DNA of 64,000 bases from Nematostella vectensis. Taxonomy: Eukaryota; Cnidaria; Anthozoa; Actiniaria; Edwardsiidae. The stretch is from the NCBI RefSeq assembly GCF_932526225.1, contig NC_064036.1, positions 930,001 through 994,000 of the forward strand. Direction: 5' to 3'. Under the pieces are notes generated by a model. The model was not told the DNA's origin, searched no databases, and saw nothing but the letters and a program-made list of their open reading frames with translations. Each line of letters starts with the position of its first letter. Within the stretch, counting starts at the first letter, position 1. Made by a program: the position numbers and the translations under genes. Positions 1 to 11,481 of the stretch are shown piece by piece.

Positions 1-175
1 TGCTTTAACATTTACTAGCAAATATTTCGATTTTGAATGAACCTCTCAGAAATCAAGTATCCAGGCTGCTCCTACAAGCCCTCTCAGCAAATCCTAGTCA
101 TGAGCCTAAAGGGTACCTACTTACAGTATTCTACTAAAAGACTTTTATTTCCTGTGTTTCATTTTCAAAAATCAG

Positions 176-1793
176 ATAACTGAAGAACAGCTGGCACCAG
201 AACCAGATGTTGGATTAGCAGGGGTAAGATGGTGGGTTAGCAGGGGTAAAATGGTGGGTTAGCAGGGGTAAGATGCTGGGTTAGCAGGGGTAAGATGCTG
301 GGTTAGCAGGGGTAAGATGGTGGGTTAGCAGGGGTAAGATGGTGGGTTAGCAGGGGTAACATGTTGGGTTAGCAGTGGTAAGATGGTTGGTTAGCAGGGG
401 TAAGATGGTTGGTTAGCAGGGGTAAGATGTTGGGTTAGCAGGGGTAAAATGGTGGGTTATCAGGGGTAAGATGGTGGGTTAGCAGGGGTAACATGTTGGG
501 TTAGCAGGGGTAAGATGTTGGGTTAGCAGGGGTAAGATGTTGGGTTAGCAGGGGTAAGATGTTGGGTTAGCAGGGGTAAGATGTTGGGTTAGCAGGGGTA
601 AGATGTTGGCTTAGAAGGGGTAACATGGTGGATTAGCAGGGGTAAAATGTTGGGTTAGCAGGGGTAAGATGTTGGGTTAGCAGGGGTAAGATGTTGGGTT
701 AGCAGGGGTAAGATGTTGGGTTAGCAGGGGTAAGATGTTGGGTTAGCAGGGGTAACATGTTGGGTTAGCAGGGGTAACATGTTGGGTTAGCAGGGGTAAC
801 ATGTTGGGTTAGCAGGGGTAAGATGTTGGGTTAGCAGGGGTAAGATGTTGGGTTAGCAGGGGTAAGATGTTGGGTTAGCAGGGGTAAGATGTTGGGTTAG
901 CAGGGGTAAGATGTTGGGTTAGCAGGGGTAAGATGTTGGCTTAGAAGGGGTAACATGGTGGATTAGCAGGGGTAAGATGTTGGGTAAGATGGGGCTGTTC
1001 CTCCCTTGTCCGTCCTATGAATTATACAGTACAGGAATTAGGGTAGTTGCTCCCACCCTTTTGACCATCTGCCCTGAAGAAGTCGCAAAGACAAGTGTCT
1101 ACCAGATATTAGACTTTACGAAATTTACATGATCCTAAAAAGACCATTTTGATATCTGGTCCCTGTTTATACCCATTGCATTTCATACAGTAATCATCCT
1201 CTAACAATTGTATTTGGCAGGTCATCACTGTAGCTCTTAGATGTCCAAGCGGAAATACCAAGAAAAGAAGGTTTACAACAAGCTCAAAAATTCAGGTATG
1301 CACAACCTTGCTACATATTTTATTATCTGGTGGTGGTGGTGATAGGATAGGTTGGGGGGGGGGGCATCCACATGTTAGCGCATAGGAAAGTTTTTGATAA
1401 AAAAAAATGCTGTTTTTAACACAAGTCCCTATTTAGGGTGGGGTGTTTTCACTTGTTCCTCTTGTTTGATCAACCTTTGACAAGTGTTTCAATCAGGAAC
1501 TATTTTATAAAACAATGGCAACCAGTGCCTGTGTGCATTCCAACAAAAGTGTCAAGATTACTGTGCTCTTACACAAAAAGATGTGCATTTCTTTTTAAAT
1601 TATTTATTATTGAAGGTGATCCTCTGTTTTCCAGGACCTATATCAGTATGCAGAGTTTCTTGGCTATTCCTCATCTCAGTACGTCATCATGTCCACATAC
1701 CCAAGGAAGCCTTTAAATAACCAATCAGTAACATTTGCAGAAGCCTCCCTTACGCAGGATGTTGTCTTAGTCATTGATGAAATTGATGAGTAA
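176..1793 (+). CDS. UBXN8: UBX-domain protein, UBXN8-like, C-terminal exons
   Basis: Three exons join in one frame: 176-223, 1221-1295 and 1635-1793 (TAA at 1791). All junctions are phase 0 with GT/AG sites. The product is the last 93 residues of a protein whose 5' part lies left of the window. The last two exons form a UBX fold: a strand reading VALRCPSGNTKKRRF, then YVIMSTYPRKPL, then an acidic C-terminus ending VVLVIDEIDE. The Arg-rich first strand and the TYPR loop correspond to the FPR-type loop by which UBX domains bind the p97/VCP N-domain. The endoplasmic-reticulum-associated UBXN8 family has its UBX domain at the extreme C-terminus and a similar S-T-x-P-R-x-P-L segment, which is why I prefer it over other UBX families. 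Family assignment is from memory of the motif. Intron 1 is almost wholly a 22-bp minisatellite derived from the end of the first exon. Confidence 0.65.
212..985 (+). repeat. 22-bp minisatellite, about 35 copies
   Basis: Head-to-tail units of consensus TTAGCAGGGGTAAGATGTTGGG, with point variants such as GGTGGG or AACATG. The first unit overlaps the 3' end of the exon at 176-223, so every copy carries CAGGG|GTAAG, a good match to a splice donor. Confidence 0.95.
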
Positions 1794-3330
1794 ATAATGA
1801 TCAATCATATATTATTACAAGGATTATTAAAATCATGAGCTCAATTTTAACTCATTAGCTTGTAGTATTTACCCCCAGGGCGCTGTAGAACCATGTCGCT
1901 TCACATAGCCGAGCCCAATTGATAACTATGCTTTTTATGCTAGAATAATAATTAATGACTGTAATAGATTATATTTTGGCTCAGATATTTAAAGCTTTTC
2001 TGTAATTGTTTTTCTGTAATTTTCTGTAATTTTCACTTGAATGATAAGGGTATAAGCTCGTACCAGGATACATTGCACCAAAATGTTCATGTGATGTTTT
2101 AGGGGTTGTTTCTCCAAGTAACAACTTGATAACACCTAGTAAGTTCTGAATTAAACGTCGTTTCAGAAAGGAATCGTTCTGTTCAGTTGCGGTTCGACCA
2201 TAAAGCCGTTGGGTCGAGCTACTTATTTATTCAATTTGTTTGTGCAATTAACGGCGTGCTAACGTCGTCGTCGAAATTTCCTAGAGCGGCAAGAAAATGC
2301 GACTCTTGTGAACCTCTAGGCGTAATACTCACTTTCAAAAACTCATTAATATTCAATAGCCATTTTACCCAATCGGATGACGGGATTTAGTCACGAGGAT
2401 GTGTTTTTTTTTACCACATAATCCCCTCTACATTCTACAAGTGTGGGGAGGGAATTGAATTTATCTGCAGGGAATTACGGGTAACAATAGCGACTTTAAA
2501 GAGATGCAAATTAGGATGAACATGGTACATAAAGAATACTAACAAAGGTGATTTTTTATATAAAACCCGTACCTAATTTTCATATGAAATAAAACTAAAA
2601 TACTGGAAAAGCTCTCTCTACCGCTCCTTGCTTGAGTCCTTGTAGCCCTCTGCAATTGGCATTCTGCAAAAACCTTGAATGTACACTTAGTAGAACTTTT
2701 GGTTGGCCGAGGAACACAGTTCTCAAATAAAGTTGCTTCCTCCTCTGCAGTGTTAGCTGGTCGAAATACTCTTTTAGGAGGCATTTTTGCGTTATTAAAC
2801 CGACTCAACAGGAGTTCATGTAATGCTCAAAGAAAAGGCTTGCTTTACACAACATCTAAATGCAATATCAATTTGAAATTCAAGTTTTCCCGCGCCACAC
2901 TTATCAGGCTTATCTTCGTATTCTTTAAGCATTTTTTTTAAACAACCATGTACAAAGGAAGGTCAATAGAAGCTACTGTATTAAATATGTTTTGCATTGC
3001 GATTAGGCAAAAATAACGATTGAAATTAATGACGTTTTGAAGCCATTCAAAACACTCAAAGATCGAGTTTTTTAAAAGATCGAGCTTTTTAAAAATAGTA
3101 CATAAACCATAGTTTTATGACTGGGTTTGGTGAGGGAAGAGTCCTCATACAATCACTCGATTAGCTGTAGTTAAATACAATTTTTTTCCTGAATATTAAA
3201 GATATAAACTCAAGCTCTCTTACTTCAATGCCTGTTACTAGTGCATCTCAGTTCTGTTTAAAAATATTATGATAAACTCACTTGTGTGGTTCGCATGAAA
3301 TAGTAAACTCTGCAGCTCGTGCCCTAAGTT
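1794..3330. other. Intergenic, UBX gene to GPCR
   Basis: No complete gene seen. It holds the 3' flank of the UBX gene, short A/T-rich stretches and one possible Crypton-type exon on the minus strand (listed separately). The two genes converge on this interval. Confidence 0.6.
2622..2808 (-). pseudogene. Possible Crypton/KIAA1958-type exon fragment
   Basis: A minus-strand open frame starts at 2808, with a second Met at 2784 before PPKRVFRPANTAEEE. It reads VPRPTKSSTKCTFKVFAECQ and then meets a possible donor (GAGCG|GTAGAG) at 2622. The pattern of a Lys/Thr-rich segment followed by an aromatic helix resembles the N-terminal helix of Crypton-derived tyrosine-recombinase-like proteins (KIAA1958, ZMYM, QRICH1 relatives), where W replaces C in the FxEWxxxR core. 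No continuing exon was found before the UBX gene, so it may be a fragment or a first exon with a long intron. Confidence 0.3.
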
Positions 3331-4548
3331 TTATCTAAATTGTCCTGTTTCTACTAGAAAAAGCTTGGACACTTCTTCTCGAAATGCTGGATTGAACATT
3401 GCATAGAGTACAGGCGTGACAACTCCACGCAAAGACATGATAAGACAGTATAACAAGTAGGCCCACCCAGCACTCCAGTGTTGCCTCAAAACACACTCTG
3501 ACATCTCGTTAGCTAAAGAAACCGTGTAACAAATAATCGACACCACATTTACTGCTATTAAGGCCTTGACGACGTCCTCGACTTTGTCTTTTGGTTTGAG
3601 TCTGCGCTTCTTTTTCCTGCGAGAGATAATAAAGTTTCCAGGCGTTATATCTTTTTTGGTATTTTTTTCATCCATTTTGATGTTTCCTTTCCGAGAATTC
3701 CCAGATGTAGTTGTCAGCATGATGCAAATTGGATCGATTTGGGGAGATCCTCCATCCAATATATTGTTGGGTATGTTAGGACTAGAATTTCGTGGGAGTT
3801 CCGGTTGGCTATTAGAACACTTGCTCATCCTGATATTATCTTGGAAGGGAATAGTATTGTCATGACTTACGCAGAGCAAGATATCTTGTGCCTGGCGTTT
3901 CCTAAAACTACAAATACTAGACATAACTAGCGCGCTGATAGCTGCGAGAGGAAGGATAGTGAATATTATTTGAATGGTTATAGCCGTAACATAGTCCATT
4001 GTGCGGTAATCAAACACACACATTAATTTTCCAGGATGGAAAACCAGAGAGTTGCCCTGTAAGACAAACACTAGAACACAAACCGAAGAGAGAAACCAGC
4101 CGCAACAAATGATGAGCTTAATATGGAGCTCAGATATAACACGGAACGGTCGCACCCTCGATAGCGCCATGAATACACCTACAGCAACTAAAACACTCGT
4201 AAAGATGGAGACCTGGTGAAAGTATGGGGTAAGAAAGCCTTGAAATCTGCACATAAGTGTGTTAAAAGGCCATCTTCCTGCTACTAGGACGCCCAGTTGA
4301 ACAGGCATCGTGATTAAACACTGGAGAAGGTCTTTCCCTGCCAAGGAGAGAATCACAAAGTTAAGCGGGGTGCAGTGTCGCTTCTTGATATAAACCACTA
4401 CACAGAGAAAGTTGCCAATAAACGCTGTTAACGTCAGAAATCCAAAAAGGCCTGTTTCTGTGGCTGTCTGCCACGTCGACCTTGACTTCAGCTGGAATAG
4501 CAGTGAGGAAAACCTTGTCGACGAAATATTCATTATTGCTATATTCAT
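3331..4548 (-). CDS. Rhodopsin-class GPCR, orphan, single exon
   Basis: An uninterrupted 405-residue frame with seven hydrophobic segments. There is an N-glycosylation site at N7. TM1 has the GN pair (45-46). TM2 reads LSLAGKD (68-74), close to the class A LAxAD motif. C100 at the top of TM3 and C177 in the second extracellular loop can form the usual disulfide. TM5 has P200. The third intracellular loop is long (about 215-335), hydrophilic, and ends in a Lys/Arg cluster before TM6. TM7 carries TPVLY (378-382) in place of NPxxY, followed by a short helix 8. The DRY motif is replaced by SRV (130-132), and TM6 lacks CWxP. It acts in the plasma membrane; ligand and G protein cannot be told from sequence. 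Intronless class A receptors are common in anthozoans. Start chosen at the first Met; M6 is an alternative. Confidence 0.85.
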   Translation of the reverse strand: MNIAIMNISSTRFSSLLFQLKSRSTWQTATETGLFGFLTLTAFIGNFLCVVVYIKKRHCTPLNFVILSLAGKDLLQCLITMPVQLGVLVAGRWPFNTLMCRFQGFLTPYFHQVSIFTSVLVAVGVFMALSRVRPFRVISELHIKLIICCGWFLSSVCVLVFVLQGNSLVFHPGKLMCVFDYRTMDYVTAITIQIIFTILPLAAISALVMSSICSFRKRQAQDILLCVSHDNTIPFQDNIRMSKCSNSQPELPRNSSPNIPNNILDGGSPQIDPICIMLTTTSGNSRKGNIKMDEKNTKKDITPGNFIISRRKKKRRLKPKDKVEDVVKALIAVNVVSIICYTVSLANEMSECVLRQHWSAGWAYLLYCLIMSLRGVVTPVLYAMFNPAFREEVSKLFLVETGQFR

Positions 4549-5743
4549 TATCCTGGCTCTTTCCGTGATAATCCTCGTCCGAGTGAAATATAACTCAAAA
4601 TAAAATGCTTTTTCTACCCGCCAATTTCATGATACCACTGCGACACTAGTACTAGCGCGGTAGACTTTTCTAGAATATTGTAGGTTTGCTGATTAAACTC
4701 ATTTCCGTCACTGCACAAAGCGCTTTATATTACATTAACCGACGAATTGGTGCGTGATTGAAGCTTATATAGTTAACAGCGAAAAGCGGCACTTTCTTGA
4801 TGCAATATACGATAGAGCAAAATTTACTTAATCACATAACAACACACGGTCAACAGTTTGATTTTATCACGTCTAGAATCTTAATAATAGGAGACACCTT
4901 ATTAAGTTGCTGCGTTTTTAGTTCAACAAAAACTCAGAAAAGCAAACAGTCAAGATACATTCTGAAATAAAAGAATAAACGATTAGATGCGAACAAGATA
5001 AATATGAAAGTAGAATCCCCAAAAGTTGGTCATTTGATCGACATTTCCATTCCATCACTTTAATTTCTATAACTTTAGCATTTTAAATCTTCTATTAATT
5101 TTTCGATATCAAACGGCTTTTAAAAAGTGCAATCAAAAAATGATAGACTGGCTGTGGCTGCCTGTCGACTAATTCTGCTTAATATCAAGCTCTCGCCTTG
5201 TCATAGGGTTTCTACGTAGATGACTAGACTGAAGAGGAAAAACGGAACTTCCACACTTCACCACTCCAGGGGTGTTTTCTTTCATATTTTCTCTGTAAAA
5301 TTCCGATTCTACCGGAGGCTGCAGTCAATCTTAGCTTTATATAGCTTTAAGCTTAGTGAAAGGCTTGTTAAAGAGGTCCGCGGGGGCTTATTCGAATAAA
5401 TGAGGCCCGCTTATTGATACCTAGTGAAAGGAAATGCAGAAACCATTACCGCTTTTCGTAGAAAGTCATTAATCTTAATGGCGCCAACATGACTGCGGAT
5501 AACTTCACTCAATAATTCATGTCGCCAATGCAAGCGCCCTTTGGTGGCCATTGATAGTTTTAGGAAGTAAACTAATGAGGATGCGAGAAACGTACTATTG
5601 ATTTTTATGAGCTTCACTAGCCAGCCAGGATGGCAATAAAATGCTTTAGTGCGGATCAAAACATGACATAAACCTATCAGTTATGACGTTTTAATCAATA
5701 ATTGTTCAGTGATTCTCGTATCCTAATTGGCTAATATTCCAAC
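4549..5743. other. Intergenic, GPCR to GEN1
   Basis: Presumed promoter side of the GPCR and 3' flank of GEN1. A/T-rich, with no supported coding exon; the short open frame at 5411-5659 has no recognisable content. Confidence 0.6.
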
Positions 5744-5749
5744 TTTATT
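5744..5749 (-). promoter_or_regulatory. Candidate GEN1 polyadenylation signal
   Basis: AATAAA on the minus strand, about 130 bases past the GEN1 stop codon. Position and hexamer fit a cleavage signal; no transcript evidence is available. Confidence 0.4.
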
Positions 5750-5876
5750 GATTGCCACGGTAAGGCGTGTCGGGCCTGCCAATCGACGATCGGGTGTGCC
5801 CGCTTCCTGTACCGCAGTTATTATATTAATTCCTCTGAAAATTGGAAAATCAAGTTACACTTTGGGTTAATTTTCT

Positions 5877-8800
5877 CTACCCAGAGATAGAGCGCAAGGT
5901 CTTCAAAGCACTCTCCCGTCCTTTGAGATTTTTCCCCAGACGTTCACTAAGCGAAAGAGGAACGAACACATCGCCTAAAGGCGAGTCCGCTTCATTGATG
6001 ACCTGGGCTGTGATTGGTGGAGAAGCTGGGGTTTTGACCAATGAGAAATCGTGTGTATATACGTTATCGCCTGTGGCTAAAGACCAATCGAAGGGTGATC
6101 TGTGACCACTCTCTTTATCGTTTTTTTCTTCTTCATTGATGACCTGGGTTGCGATTGGTGGAGAAGCTGGGGTTTTGACCAATGAGAGATCGTGTGAATA
6201 TACTTCATCTCCTGTAGCTAAAGACCAATAGAAGGGTGTTCTGTGGTCACTCTCTTCATCGATTTTTTCTTCTATTTTTAGTGACAATCTCTTCCGCGAT
6301 GGTGGTTTATTGCCGCCAGAGGAGACACTATTAGTCTCTCTCATTCTGTTTGCAGGAGCGTCTTTGCCGTCAACGATCCAGGACTCGTCTTCGCTTGATT
6401 CTTCGCTGGTGAAATCCACAGAAGCCATGATTCTTCCCTCCTTGCGTTTCTCCTTTATTCCGGACGCGCCCGCCATTTCGTGTTTTTTTAGAACGTCGTT
6501 GCCAACTGTTGGTATCTTGCCCGATACCTCGCGCTCACTGCTTGAGTAATCCGCTGTATCCACGAAATTGCTTTCTATACGTTGCCTACCAATCTCAGAT
6601 AGTCCTGCCATTTCGTGTTTTCTGCTAGGGCTGTAGTTTACAACTTCTGAAATCTTGCCCGATGCCTGGTATTTTTTTAGCCTCAAATCATCGTGGCGTT
6701 CGTCTGCTTCTGAATCTGAGTCAACAACAGTGATGACATCGTTTGAGTTTGGATTGAGGTTTTCAAGCTCCTGAAAATTGCTCATTATCTCTTTCCCAAA
6801 CCGCTCCTTTACTTTTGATTTGGCCTTCGCTGGATTCTTCTTGATTCCAGCGACGTTCACTTTTTTGCAAAGCGGATGGACATGACAATCGGGAGACGTT
6901 TTCACGTCATCTGCAGCGGCGGATCCAATTTTTAGAAACTCTTTCATCAGAAACTCTGATGCCATATTCACATCGTCTTTTCCATAATCAACGGCAGGTA
7001 GTGATTGGATAGGTGACGTCACAGGATGCTTCATGGAACTTTTCTTGGAATCATCTCGATCCATGCTAATCTTGGTGCTGATTGAATGCTTAACAGAGTT
7101 TGAGGATCCCTCATTACTCATATGTCTAAATCTGCTACTTACAGTTTTCTCCTCTTTGTGTGTAATTTCAGCAGTGTCTTCGGGCGCTTTATTGGAAAGT
7201 TCCTCGCTCAACGACAGCGTATCCATACTTAGACACACTTCGTCGAGAGAGTCACCCAAACACACGTCTACCAGCCTTACAGCGTCTGCAGGCTTAGGAG
7301 GCTTCTTCTTCTTCTGTCGCGCTGCAATCAATCGACAATCTTTCAGAGACAATGGGACTACAGAGTGTATAAGAAGTTAAGTACTTTACAAACCTGGCTT
7401 CTTTTGACGCCGATCCTGTTCAGCGTCCTCAAACTGCTGTGCTACGTCTGGGTAAGCAGCTCGTACAAGCTATGAAAGAAAAGCAGTTATGGCGAGTTCA
7501 GAAGGTTACACCGTTACACAATGGGAGCTGGGCAGTTGAATTCTTTGCATTAGCACCATATGAAAACACTATCCAAGTTCTACTTGGTCTCAGGTTTCTT
7601 CAATTTGTAGTTGTCGACTTTGTGTTATCTACCGGCACCTTTTAGGCAGTAGAAAACTAAACGTTACACAACTTGAAATTATACGTGTAGACGGTGACAC
7701 AAACCTAACGCATGCACGGCGCCTTCCTTAATAATAACAATTAATGAATTATCTACAGCAGATACATACCTCTCTTGTTTCAATTGTTGTGAAAGTAGGC
7801 TCACAACTCTCGCCTAGCCCACAATTAATCCACTGAACTTCGTAGCACTCCACTTTGTTCTGCGTCCGAGATTTTATAATCCTGAAAAATCAATACCATC
7901 CACGGTCAACCATTCAACTGAAAATATATGGGCATTAGTATAAGAATGGGCGGTTCACCTTTCGGGTCGCACGACATCAGGCCCCGCCAGGCTGTACTTG
8001 GGAGGGTTTATCTGCCAGTATGTAACAAGGGGTAACACCTGCATAGGAAAAGAGATGCTTAAGTCAATCAAATGACACTCATCTCTAGAAAATGTGAATG
8101 CCTATTGGCTGATGAAGAATTTCAAATTTTTGCCTTGTCTTGGAATGACTTGTAATTAATCAGGCATCTAAACCAAGCTATGAACTACATGCTTTCAATG
8201 TCGCGCCCTAGACCCGTGCCCTATGGCGCACAGAAAGAAAGTGTATGGCGCCATTATTATCAGAAGTGAAAGCTCACGCCGGGTAACCTCAAATTCTAGG
8301 TAAGCCTGCCAGGAACTGGGAAAACTACAACAAAACGTACAGGTTATTAAAAAGGCCTTGACTATAAGTCCCGTCTTAAGTTATCATTGTTAAGGTATCA
8401 TTGTTTTATCTAACATGTAAGCAAGCACTCACAAATGAGATTCTCATAGGAATTAACACAATGTAACAGGGCCGTAGCAGGGAGTAATGGAGCTGGGGGC
8501 ACGTGCCCCCCCACCCCCACCCCCCACCAATATTTTAAAAAATTACAAGACAATGACTAGTAGGATCGTGGCTGTTCCCCCAATATTATCTTAATGTTTC
8601 TGTATTGTGCCCCTCCCCAATCTTAAGTGGCCTGTTACGGGTCAGTGTATTAAACAGAGATGTTGAAGAATTTATTTATTGGTGGATAAGTTGGATACCT
8701 TTTCTGTTGTGTACTCTTCTGGCCATTCCATGAACTTCAAACAGAACTCCTAGGAAATGTGAAGTCATTAATTCCCAGACACAGTCACTTAGTCCAAGAA

Positions 8801-11481
8801 GTGTAGCTACCCCTGCACCCCTTCCTAGCTACACACCCATGATACTATACCTTCAATTCCTTGAGATCTGGACATCGATAGGAGTCAGGTATGGAAATCT
8901 TGCTTTTGCTCAGTTTGGGAGCCATGAATTCGTTAATAACCTGATCCCAAGGAAATAAAAAACAAGTATCTGGCATGAAGGGGAAAGTCTGAATGGGGGA
9001 ATGTAGGTGTGTGTGAGTGGCAGGAAGGAAACTTTTGCAAGTATTGATACTGCAAGCAAATCAAGAAAATAAGAAAAAACTTAAACTTAGAACTATGTAT
9101 GGGGAGGGAGAAAGTGCAGCTTTCATCAATTTTTGCTCACCTCTTGATTTGGAAATCCTGGTACTTTAAGGGCTTTCCTGGAATATTCCAATGAATAGAA
9201 ACAATATCAAAAAAGTCTTAAATCAGGTGTGGTGAGCCTATAAGCTATGCTAACAAAACAGCACACACTATACTTACTTTTGTATACTTTTCTCAATACT
9301 AGAAAGTTCAGCATTGCACAAATGGGGACATATCCATTCTTGAAACCTACAGTAACATCAAATACAATAAAGTTAGGTGCTTTTATCACATTTGCTATAA
9401 GTCAAAAGCATCTTAAAATGGAATGGAGTATCTCAATCATGATTATAATATTGCTAAGCTTCCCTTTCAAGTAATACATGTCCTTAAAATGTCTCTACTG
9501 TTTGCAATAACTAGATTCAAATGTACTCCAGAACAATCTAGCAAATATATTAAAACTTAACCATCTAACCTTTTCAGCAGATCAACACCTTTGAGTTCCT
9601 GGATAAGCTTCAGGGACATTTCCTTTCCCACTCCAGGCACTCCCTGAGGGAGGTAGTCACAGCCCAACAGCACTGCTAGTGCTACCAGCTCTGTCCTTCG
9701 CAGACCTTTAGAAAATCGGACCCACCGGAACTTAGATTTCAGAGCTGATCATTATAGCCAAATTCATTGTTGCACAACCTCCCAGAATCGAAAATTTCTT
9801 TTTCGTTTGGGAATAACGTGTAGTCAATCAAACCAAACAATCAAAACCAGAAAAAACGCCCACAAAGCTTGTGTCTGACTACGAGCTATTCCCAAACGAG
9901 ACAAGGATTTTGGATTCGCCGAGGTCGTGCAACAATGAATTTGGCTGTAAACAGTAGACAGCATTTGTTCAACTAAGGTTGAGGGAAATAGAGCTGCTAA
10001 ACCAGTAAAATCCAGTTCACCCACTAGGAAACAAGGAGTCCAATATAGTACCATTCAATTTACTAATTTATCTTCTATTATAGGGGTATATTGATCAGGA
10101 ACTTCATCATTACTGTATTATGTCCTTACCTAACTGGGAAACAATCTCTTCCATGCAGAATGATTCCAATGTACATTCCTGAAGATTTGAAAACCCAAAA
10201 TATAATGCATTAGATTCTGGTGTTGACTACTAAAGGAATAGCTACTTTGCTTAAAAAAATATAAATTGATTGGCTTACAAGCAGTCAATACCAGAATGTT
10301 AGACACAAATCAATCTATGTTTGCTGACCAATGTTTTGGGGCATACTAAAATAATAATAATCTTCATGTCGGATAGGAATGTAGGTATTCTGAAATACCA
10401 CTGAAGACTGTGTTGATAATATCAATAACCTAAAATCTTGTAAACCTTTATATATATTTTAATTATCTTTTTACACACCTTAGCACTTATACACAAGTCC
10501 TTGTACACTGTTCTAGCTCCATAAAGAAAGGCATCGCCATCATTTGTGATACAGCCATCCACAACCTAAGTAAGATGAATATTAAAGCAAAACATTTGAT
10601 CAGGAATCAGGTGTTACCACCCCTCTATCCCTAATACATGAGTCAGAGGAGAGTGGTTTACCCAGCTTCACCTCTTACCAAGGATTACACCTACCCCATG
10701 GTAGTCCAGCCACGCACACAGTGCTTCGGCTTCCCCTGCACTCTCTACATATGGTATTCCAAGAAGGTGGATCAATGTTGTACACTGTTTAAAGAAGAAA
10801 AACAAAGCTCAACTTGAAACATAACTTACTTTCCTGCTGGAGATCAATTGATAATCTTAATTAATGGATGTCAATAGGATTGATAGATCAGTAATAATCG
10901 ATACTCATACGCTTCACAAGTCACATCGTTTATACTGATTACATTGCATATTCATTTTTGCATACTCGATCTTAATTGAAAAATTGGTAATTATCAATTG
11001 ACCTCACAATTTTTTCTGCTATCGATTATTGATAACTGAAAGAATAAGTTAATTTGATTGACTGAAAATTATTAATATTGGATTTCTCAATAAGCAGTGT
11101 GAATAGTACCTCGTTGACCCATCTCTTGAAGTTCGACCGCCCGACTTTCTTGCGCGGATATTTGTTTGCTCCTCTCCCTACCGCATTCCCCGCCGAACCA
11201 AACCTCGCTTGAGTTCGCTTTATAATCGCTTCCCACTTTAACTCAGGCGGCTCTCCATCCACAACAAACACTAACTTAACTCCACATCTTGTCAACTGCC
11301 AAATCCTAAAGAACAGGTTACGCAGATGAGGTTTGAGAACGTTTGTTTTGAGGCCTTTCGCGCCGTGTGCCTCACAAATCCAGCAACTCAAATCAACGCA
11401 TAATCGTTTTCCACGAAGCGAACATAAGCTTCCCTCTTTCTTAACAGGCTCTAAGATATTCCATAACTGTGTTACACCCAT
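5877..11481 (-). CDS. GEN1: GEN1 Holliday junction 5' flap endonuclease
   Basis: Twelve exons: 11110-11481, 10695-10784, 10479-10565, 10130-10178, 9570-9705, 9141-9177, 8851-8940, 8699-8749, 7959-8038, 7770-7881, 7394-7469, 5877-7321. All junctions are GT-AG and phase-compatible, giving 874 aa (human GEN1 is 908). XPG-N starts MGVTQLWNIL. Metal ligands are visible: D30 (CVDLSCW), D75 (FVVDGEPP), E142/E144 (AGEAEA), D163/D165 (TNDGDAF) and D216 (LLGCDYL). The helix-two-turn-helix has GVPGVG at 221-226. A chromodomain-like segment with EVQW follows in exons 9-11. The last exon is a long, Ser/Glu-rich tail with a 47-residue tandem duplication near the C-terminus. The family resolves Holliday junctions by symmetric nicking in the nucleus. 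Start: the Met must be residue 1 because the N-terminus enters the active site. Intron 8 carries a MITE. Confidence 0.95.
5993..6274 (-). repeat. 141-bp in-frame duplication in GEN1 last exon
   Basis: Two direct copies, starting at 5993 and 6134 on the plus strand, encode 47-residue repeats that share SLATGD and SLVKTPASPPI. The period is a multiple of three, so the frame is kept. Confidence 0.9.
8464..8637 (+). mobile_element. CAGGGCC-type MITE, copy 1
   Basis: About 174 bp with inverted ends TAACAGGGCC / GGCCTGTTA (one mismatch) and a G/C-tract-rich interior. It lies in GEN1 intron 8. Related copies are at 12386-12559 and 35371-35549. No coding capacity. Confidence 0.75.

Noticed and set aside
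212-1000. CRISPR array
   Set aside because: Units are contiguous with no unique spacers; eukaryotic minisatellite.
7033-7380. Plus-strand 115-codon frame rich in Ser/Leu
   Set aside because: Antisense shadow of the last GEN1 exon.
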